A DNA stretch of 10,664 bases from Planctomycetaceae bacterium (GTDB lineage Bacteria; Planctomycetota; Planctomycetia; Pirellulales; Lacipirellulaceae), in the NCBI GenBank assembly GCA_002713555.1, contig PATG01000140.1, positions 7,639 to 18,302 on the forward strand. Direction: 5' to 3'. The notes below the pieces were generated by a model. That model did not search any database. It was given only the letters and a program-made list of their open reading frames with translations, and was not told where the DNA came from. Shown one piece after another: positions 5,733 to 10,664 of this stretch (positions are counted from its first letter, which is position 1; each line of letters starts with the position of its first letter). The translations under genes and the position numbers were made by a program.

Positions 5733-8700
5733 ATGACTTCGACTAGATGGCCGCGAAGATGCATGGCCGAACCACACTGGCGTTTTTTTGGGGGCACCTT
5801 TTCTTTCGTCTGCCTCGCAATGCTTTCCATGGATGCCTGCTGCGCCAAGACCGTTGCCCTGTGGTCATTTGATGACCCCGTGGGGACGAGTCGCGACTCC
5901 CTGGTCAAGGACTCCAGTGGGCATCACTACGATTTGGAATTGGGCGATGGCACCATCGTGTCGGAAGGTCGGTTTGGCAATGCCCTGCACTGCCCAGCCC
6001 AGGTGAGCGACTTTGTGGCGCGTCGGCGAGAGATTCAGCAGACTCCGCTCAACTTGGGAAACTCGGATTGGACACTGGAATGGTGGCAACGACGCACGGG
6101 TCCACTGCTCAAGGGGCATGTCGACTGGGTATTTCTGCTTTACGACGAAACGGTCGACGCCTCCAATCCCAGCTGGGAAGCCGGCTTCCAAGCCGAAGCC
6201 CGCTTTACCGGCGCCGGTCTGTGGATGCACGACAATGTGGTGACCTGGCAAAAAACGGGCCCGATGTGGCCCTGTTTCGCCGACAAGTACGACGAAGTCC
6301 ATCGGCTGTCCTTTGTGCAAGATGTCCATCCCAACTTTTATGCGGGACGCGACTCGCGGTTCACCCATGTCGCCTGGGTCTACGATGCAGCACTCAAGCG
6401 GTTGATGTACTTTGAGGACGGCAAGGGACCCTTTATGGTGCGAGATGGCTCGGAGGTGGCACCCGGAAATCAGACCCATGCCGTGTATGGCATGCTCGGT
6501 TCGGGGAGACTTCAGGAATATCCCGAACGTTTTGCGCCCTACAGAAAACTAAGCCAGGTGGCCTTGTACCTGGGTGGGCAAAACGTGATTGGTCCAACCC
6601 GGGCGACCGACCTGGGGATCCACAAAATTCCTCGCGGCTACGAACTTGCCGTGCGACCCCGTTCAGAGCGGACCGCTGGCTACCTACTGGACGAAGTCCG
6701 GATCTCAGACGAAGTCCTCTACCGCGAACCCTTTTCGCCACCGGGGAGTTTTATGCAGCAGGACGCCGCGGAGCCGCGCTTGGAAGTCACACCTCGCCGG
6801 CTCTACTTTCTCTCGACATCACCTCAGGACCAACCCCCGACGCAACGCTTCACTATCCAATCCAAGGGGGACGTTCGCGCCAAAGTTGTCACTGATTCTG
6901 AATGGATCTCTGTCTCGGAGATCGAAGCGTCCAAGTCGGCAGCGACCAGGCACTTCGAAGTCCGGGTCGATCCCAATAAGTTGTGGCCGACATTTCATAC
7001 CGGACATATCTCCATCCAGTCTGAGCATTCGCAGATGCCGGCCCAAACTGTAGAAATCCATTACAACATCCAGCTCGAAAACTCTGTCACCTGGCTCATG
7101 GATGAGCCCCTGGATGCCCCGCAGCGGATGCCGCTGGAAGATGCCTCGCAAAACGGCTTGGACTTGGCGCTGGGGCCGGGTGGACAGATGGCGGAGGGCC
7201 GGTTTGGCCGCGCGCTCGACCCACGGGGCCGGCGCAAAGGGTACGCAGCGGTGACTCGCTATATCGATCCTACCCACTTGAATCTCGGGGCTACCGACTG
7301 GACATTTGAAGGGTGGTTGCGGCTGGATCGCGATGCGCGCGCAGGGGATGTGATCTTCGAGCTGTGCGAAAACCTCTCGATTGGTCCTTATCCACGGATA
7401 CGGGGTCTAGGAAATCGCATGTCGCTCTCCGTCGGACCGGAGGCCCAAGGACTCGAGTTCCGCGCAGACGCAGCTGGGATCAAGCAGGCCTTAGAAGTCG
7501 ATGCTGAATTTCTCAGTAAGGGCGCAGGGCCGTGGTTTCATCTTGCCCTGGAACACCAGGGCTCGACCCGCACACTCACCCTCTGGATCAACGGCAAACA
7601 ACAAGAGCGCGTGAAGCTCTCGGCAAATCTACAGCGGTTGCGCGCCACCGGCGAGAATACGCTGGCCCTTGGCAGTACGGTGGAGTGCACCCACCGCTGG
7701 CCAGGTCGACTGGATGAGGTGCGCGTGACTGCGGCGCGCGTCTATGGAAAAAACTTTACGCCTCCCGAGAGCCTCACAGCCAAAACAGTTCCGCTCGCAC
7801 TGAGTCTCGGCCCTCAGCTATTTGTCGACGACTATTTGATTGCCGAATCCGAACATGTGGAGCGTGCCTTCTACCAGGCCGAGTGTCCGGTGGCGCAACC
7901 GGCCGATTGGGAGCATTTTTTGGCGCAGCACCCTAACCGGGGTGACGTGCTGCTGGCCGACATGGGACCAGAAGCAGCCGACCCTGCCAAACGATTCCTG
8001 AAATACAGCTACCAGCATTCCTTTAGCGAGTCGGAGCAGTTGGGCGGAATCTATTGTTACTATGGCCCCACCCGGCACGGTCCGTGGGTTGCCTACGAGC
8101 AGAATCCCGTGTTGCCCTACGTGTGGGCGGGCATGCCTCACGCCTACTATTCGGTCAGCGATCATTGGCCAGTGATGTTTGACGATCGGACCCAACAATT
8201 GGTGATGGTCTACAAAACCTACCCGCTCTCCGGCCAGCACCCGGTGCTCGACTGGTATCGGGACGAACGCTTCAACTATCAAAATCGAGTCATTTCGGGA
8301 TTTCGCCGGCATCAGGCAGTCGCCTTCAGCCAAGACGGACTCCACTGGAGCGGACAGCAACACATTCTGGTGCCGGACGATTGGGACGAAGGAGAAACGC
8401 AGTTCCAGACCCCCAAGATTTACCGCCGGGGCGACCTCTACATCGCCTTTGTCCAACTATTGCGTGACGACGTGGATCGTTCGGTGGCTTCGGTGGCGCT
8501 GGCCACCAGCCGTGATTTGTTTCATTGGACGAGGCACCGCGCGCCATTCTTGCGACCTGCTGACGAAGCGAAGCGTGGCGACAAGTGGTTCCACGTAGAA
8601 GGGAATACCCAGTTGTATGTGGATGCCGATCGCATCGTCGTTCCATTCCGGGTCGGGGGTTCGCACAAACCACCCCGCGCCTTCTACAAGGGTTTCGCCA

Positions 8701-9497
8701 GCGTGCCTCTCGATCGTTTTGCCTCGCTCGATTCGGTGGGCAGCGCCACAGCCAGGGTTCGTACGCCACTGGTGCAAATTCCGCACGGGGCGACCGAGCT
8801 GCGAATTAATGCGGCCACGCAGCCTGAGGGCGAGGTCCGTGTGCAACTGTTGGACGAGCAGGGGAACCCGCTGCCTGGATATCACGCATCAGATTGCCAG
8901 CCGATCTCAGGCGATCATCTTGCGGAGCAGGTTACGTGGACCGGTGCCAGCAGCCTGGAGGCCCTGGCCGGAAAAAATGTACACATCGAATTTGTGATGC
9001 AAAAATCGCGTCTCTACGGATTCTATCTGACTCCAGCAGGAGGATTACGACCCCAGGACTATCGCCAGGCGGCAGCAGAGCGTCAAGCAGCAGAGCCGAC
9101 CTCCGATCTCGACCAGCAAGACCTTAGCCTCGAAGAAGTGCGCCAGTTGCTGGACATGCCTCAGGACAGCGCTAATACGCAAACTGGGATCAGCCCGGCA
9201 GTAGTACGTATCGATCACACCTATCCCGAAAACCTGGCCTACCCGGGCGATCCCGAGCCGGTCGAAGTACCTCTCGAGCTACCCGACCCAGACACTCGCT
9301 GGTCGATCGAGGAGTCGATCCCCTGGTTGAACGTAAAGCCCTCCCAAGGTCAGGGATCCACCCAACTCAGCTTCCTGGGCCACGGCTTGCAGCTCGATGC
9401 GGGCGACTATCTGGGCAAGATTAAGATCGTCACCAACAACGATCCAGCGACTGCCACCTGGGTGCCGGTCTATTTTCGTATTCGTGCGTCCCAGTGA
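5733..9497 (+). CDS. Giant secreted LamG/BACON/beta-propeller protein
   Basis: The 1254-residue exported protein has a hydrophobic segment near 19-38 (GTFSFVCLAMLS, likely cleavage ACCA|KT). ATG 5763 would give a shorter signal peptide and is an alternative start; neither start has a clear Shine-Dalgarno. Approximate domains follow. LamG-like 1 is 40-333 (LNLGNSDWTLEWW, LDEVRISDEVL). BACON-like 1 is 347-447. LamG-like 2 is 451-680 (LNLGATDWTFEGW, LDEVRVTA). A five-bladed-propeller-like region is 690-1010 (LFVDDYLIAES, SQDGLHWSG, SRDLFHWTR). A beta-sandwich is 1015-1102 (LLDEQGNPLPGY, LAGKNVHIEF). A charged Q/E-rich linker is 1103-1155, and BACON-like 2 is 1156-1252. Propeller and sandwich match the 496-residue secreted protein upstream. 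LamG and BACON modules commonly bind carbohydrate, so an extracellular glycan-binding or glycan-cleaving role is inferred. No catalytic residues can be assigned. Confidence 0.85.
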   Translation: MTSTRWPRRCMAEPHWRFFGGTFSFVCLAMLSMDACCAKTVALWSFDDPVGTSRDSLVKDSSGHHYDLELGDGTIVSEGRFGNALHCPAQVSDFVARRREIQQTPLNLGNSDWTLEWWQRRTGPLLKGHVDWVFLLYDETVDASNPSWEAGFQAEARFTGAGLWMHDNVVTWQKTGPMWPCFADKYDEVHRLSFVQDVHPNFYAGRDSRFTHVAWVYDAALKRLMYFEDGKGPFMVRDGSEVAPGNQTHAVYGMLGSGRLQEYPERFAPYRKLSQVALYLGGQNVIGPTRATDLGIHKIPRGYELAVRPRSERTAGYLLDEVRISDEVLYREPFSPPGSFMQQDAAEPRLEVTPRRLYFLSTSPQDQPPTQRFTIQSKGDVRAKVVTDSEWISVSEIEASKSAATRHFEVRVDPNKLWPTFHTGHISIQSEHSQMPAQTVEIHYNIQLENSVTWLMDEPLDAPQRMPLEDASQNGLDLALGPGGQMAEGRFGRALDPRGRRKGYAAVTRYIDPTHLNLGATDWTFEGWLRLDRDARAGDVIFELCENLSIGPYPRIRGLGNRMSLSVGPEAQGLEFRADAAGIKQALEVDAEFLSKGAGPWFHLALEHQGSTRTLTLWINGKQQERVKLSANLQRLRATGENTLALGSTVECTHRWPGRLDEVRVTAARVYGKNFTPPESLTAKTVPLALSLGPQLFVDDYLIAESEHVERAFYQAECPVAQPADWEHFLAQHPNRGDVLLADMGPEAADPAKRFLKYSYQHSFSESEQLGGIYCYYGPTRHGPWVAYEQNPVLPYVWAGMPHAYYSVSDHWPVMFDDRTQQLVMVYKTYPLSGQHPVLDWYRDERFNYQNRVISGFRRHQAVAFSQDGLHWSGQQHILVPDDWDEGETQFQTPKIYRRGDLYIAFVQLLRDDVDRSVASVALATSRDLFHWTRHRAPFLRPADEAKRGDKWFHVEGNTQLYVDADRIVVPFRVGGSHKPPRAFYKGFASVPLDRFASLDSVGSATARVRTPLVQIPHGATELRINAATQPEGEVRVQLLDEQGNPLPGYHASDCQPISGDHLAEQVTWTGASSLEALAGKNVHIEFVMQKSRLYGFYLTPAGGLRPQDYRQAAAERQAAEPTSDLDQQDLSLEEVRQLLDMPQDSANTQTGISPAVVRIDHTYPENLAYPGDPEPVEVPLELPDPDTRWSIEESIPWLNVKPSQGQGSTQLSFLGHGLQLDAGDYLGKIKIVTNNDPATATWVPVYFRIRASQ

Positions 9498-9502
9498 CGA
9501 CG

Positions 9503-9518
9503 GTCTACTTTCGTAGAC
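9503..9518. repeat. Short hairpin after the giant gene
   Basis: GTCTAC (9503-9508) and GTAGAC (9513-9518) form a perfect 6-bp stem with a TTTC loop, six bases past the stop. On the plus strand it is followed by AAAATGG, so it is not a standard terminator. It may stabilise the 3' end of the mRNA. Confidence 0.4.
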
Positions 9519-9537
9519 AAAATGGTTGGACCAATTC

Positions 9538-9753
9538 GTAGGGTGCGTGTAGCAACGCGAAACGCACCTTTGTTCGTTGTTAGTTTTTGTAGAATTTCCT
9601 GTAAATTCATGGCCGATAAGTTTACGCAGAGGCGCAAACACGCAGAGAAAAACTGTGTTTAGATCTGTGGCTCTGCGTGAGATTTTTTTGATTTTCCACG
9701 CACGAATAAATTAGAATTACTCGAGAAGGTGCGTTACGCTGCACGCACCCTAC
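9538..9753. mobile_element. MITE-like element with nested inverted repeats
   Basis: The 216-bp segment begins with GTAGGGTGCGTG (9538-9549) and ends with its exact reverse complement (9742-9753). Each end is itself a hairpin: GGTGCGT/ACGCACC at 9542-9568 and 9728-9749. Inverting the right end gives an imperfect terminal repeat of about 30 bp that differs mainly by a few bases inserted in the loop. Inside lies another inverted pair, CACGCAGAG (9639-9647) and CTCTGCGTG (9671-9679). The flanks are AATTC on the left and AACTC on the right, which may be a diverged 5-bp target duplication. It encodes nothing. Non-autonomous MITE or paired REP sequences are both possible readings. Confidence 0.5.
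9639..9689 (+). terminator. Possible terminator of the giant gene
   Basis: CACGCAGAG (9639-9647) and CTCTGCGTG (9671-9679) give a 9-bp perfect stem, followed after four bases by seven Ts (9683-9689). The 23-nt loop is large for an intrinsic terminator, and the pair belongs to a repeat element. It is nevertheless the only stem with a T-tract downstream of the stop at 9497. Confidence 0.35.
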
Positions 9754-9757
9754 AACT

Positions 9758-9804
9758 CTGCCACCTGGGTTCCCATCTATTTCCGGATTCGCACGTCCCG
9801 TTAG
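9758..9804 (+). pseudogene. 47-bp relic of a paralogue of the giant gene's 3' end
   Basis: Bases 9758-9804 align without gaps to 9451-9497, the last 47 bases of the giant gene, at 36 of 47 positions. Read in the same frame they give ATWVPIYFRIRTSR-stop against ATWVPVYFRIRASQ-stop. Most differences are at third codon positions and silent (GTG/GTT, CCG/CCC, TTT/TTC, CGT/CGG, CGT/CGC), and the replacements are mostly mild (V/I, A/T, Q/R). This is divergence under protein-level constraint, so the relic derives from a once functional gene ending in a related BACON-like domain. Homology stops five bases after the MITE-like element. Its TAG overlaps the stop codon of the convergent lipoprotein gene. 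Confidence 0.7.
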
Positions 9805-10211
9805 CGCAATTCGACCACGATGTCGAATTGGTTGTCCTCCTCTGAACTTACTTCGTACTCAAGTTCACTCGTGTCGTACTTGAGGTACTTCCGCTTCAAT
9901 GGGATGCCGAACGATCCGTCTGCATTTTGAAAAGGCATAATCTGCACTCGATGCGTCCCGGCGACGGCGCCGTCGTACTTGTCAAACGTAGTCAATTGGA
10001 ACGAGGCGTCTGGGAACACACGCGCTCGGGCGATCAGATTGCCTTCGACGGAGCGGAACATGATCGTCGAGTGCGCCAGGGGCGAACCGTCCGTCGATTT
10101 CAGTGTCCCACTCACCGGATATCGTGCCGGTCTACCGTCATCGCCACAGCCGGCGCATAGGAAGAGGACCGCCAACAGCCCTGCCAACTTAGTTTGATAA
10201 GTTTGTTGCAT
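9801..10211 (-). CDS. Small lipoprotein, carboxypeptidase-regulatory-like fold
   Basis: From ATG 10211 the product has 136 residues: MQQTYQTK, a hydrophobic core LAGLLAVLFLCAG, then the lipidation cysteine C22 followed by GDDG. After that comes a compact beta-rich domain opening with YPVSGTLKSTDGSPLAHSTIMF, with DASFQLTTFDKYDGAVAGTHRV in the middle. This is the pattern of the short Cna_B/carboxypeptidase-regulatory-like lipoproteins often encoded right after DUF1559 genes in Planctomycetes. It overlaps the end of the DUF1559 gene by 23 bp, so translation is probably coupled. ATG 10220 and TTG 10241 are alternative starts; none has a well-spaced Shine-Dalgarno. I choose 10211 because it leaves a normal signal peptide. 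The precise role is unknown; an envelope-anchored partner of the DUF1559 protein is a reasonable inference. Confidence 0.8.
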   Translation of the reverse strand: MQQTYQTKLAGLLAVLFLCAGCGDDGRPARYPVSGTLKSTDGSPLAHSTIMFRSVEGNLIARARVFPDASFQLTTFDKYDGAVAGTHRVQIMPFQNADGSFGIPLKRKYLKYDTSELEYEVSSEEDNQFDIVVELR

Positions 10212-10664
10212 CTCCGTCATTCCGTTGCGCCAGCCTGCCAAGAGTGTTGATGTCGATGTTCGTATTGATTACCTGCACGCTCGCGTCGCACATGGCAAAA
10301 TGACAGATCCCCGGGTGATCGCTGCCAAAGTGGAAGTTTTGTGGCATCGTGTCGTCCTGGGGCCCGTTGGCAATGGGGTACTGCCCGTTGTATACCCCAT
10401 TGATGCGAGCGCCGCCGGCCAGCCGCGTGTTGGTCGGTGCGTCATTACAATCGCAATAGGCGCCATCGGCCCCACCTCCGAATGCCACATACTGAAAGGC
10501 GCTCGGATTATTGGCGCCGAAAATATAATGCCGCTCTCCCGCCAGAAATGTATTGACCAGACCGTCCGTCACGCGTCTCCACGACATGATGGAACGGCTG
10601 GGATGATATTCGGGCTGCAAGCCGCTGGCCGGACCGGGACCAAAATTCTGCACGATAATTACGC
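10189..10664 (-). CDS. DUF1559 pseudopilin-like protein, C-terminal part (cut by window edge)
   Basis: The frame is open to the window end, so the N-terminal prepilin-like methylation motif and helix lie outside. The visible 158 or so residues show DUF1559 hallmarks: RRVTDGLVNTFLAGERH (matching the family D-x-x-DG-x-SNT-x-x-x-GE segment), then FGSDHPGICHFAMCDASV and NTLGRLAQRNDGD. The HPGICHFAMCDA segment corresponds to the H-X9-DG motif of prepilin-type processing-associated proteins, with A where G is usual. These proteins are numerous in planctomycetes and are thought to be type-IV-pilin-like envelope or secretion components. A lipoprotein gene overlaps its 3' end, the customary companion. 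A GTG at 10653 should not be taken as the start, because the domain continues upstream. Confidence 0.85.
   Translation of the reverse strand, partial: VIIVQNFGPGPASGLQPEYHPSRSIMSWRRVTDGLVNTFLAGERHYIFGANNPSAFQYVAFGGGADGAYCDCNDAPTNTRLAGGARINGVYNGQYPIANGPQDDTMPQNFHFGSDHPGICHFAMCDASVQVINTNIDINTLGRLAQRNDGDATNLSN

Noticed and set aside
5865..6479. 204-residue minus-strand frame under the giant gene
   Set aside because: It is an antisense frame to a clearly coding region with recognisable LamG motifs, and it has no signal or family motif of its own. The same applies to 7818-8456 minus and 2125-2574 plus.
1..10664. CRISPR array, tRNA, rRNA, integrase or phage genes
   Set aside because: No regularly spaced repeats, no cloverleaf-like sequence and no recombinase or phage motifs were seen on either strand.

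Overview
The window looks like chromosomal DNA of a planctomycete, probably of the Pirellulales. The signs are a DUF1559 (H-X9-DG type) pseudopilin-like gene followed by a small lipoprotein gene, PEP-CTERM/exosortase substrates, a dockerin-plus-PEP-CTERM tail, very large secreted LamG proteins, and palindromic intergenic repeats. This assignment is inference from gene families; no rRNA or marker gene is present.

Layout, left to right. A PHP-family phosphatase of histidinol-phosphatase type (138-977, minus) comes first. Next is a small exported PEP-CTERM protein with a degenerate HAF-like repeat (1193-1600, minus). A spacer follows that holds an intrinsic terminator and a possible short RNA gene. 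Then comes a secreted beta-propeller protein (1867-3357, minus). Divergent from it is a two-gene operon of an SDR dehydrogenase (3652-4470) and an amidohydrolase-2 lactonase (4493-5353). The spacer after the operon contains palindromic repeats and the 3' remnant of a dockerin/PEP-CTERM gene. A 1254-residue secreted protein follows (5733-9497, plus), with order LamG, BACON-like, LamG, propeller, beta-sandwich, BACON-like. Beyond it lies a 216-bp MITE-like element with 12-bp perfect terminal inverted repeats. It abuts a 47-bp diverged copy of the giant gene's own 3' end. The window closes with a lipoprotein gene and the C-terminal part of a DUF1559 gene, both on the minus strand.

How the genes fit together. 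The SDR and the lactonase would catalyse the first two steps (sugar to lactone to aldonate) of a non-phosphorylative sugar pathway of the L-fucose/L-rhamnose type. The two exported propeller proteins share an N-terminal LF(I/V)DD(R/Y)(F/L)I signature and a C-terminal beta-sandwich, so they are paralogues. They may act on extracellular glycans, with the operon handling a released sugar. The substrate cannot be read from the sequence.

The most unusual signals are: the coding-like relic of the giant gene's 3' end beside a MITE-like element; a second case of a palindromic repeat abutting a gene-tail relic; the mosaic internal duplication of the giant protein; a candidate 90-nt RNA with its own promoter and terminator; and a possible non-canonical start codon in the PEP-CTERM gene.
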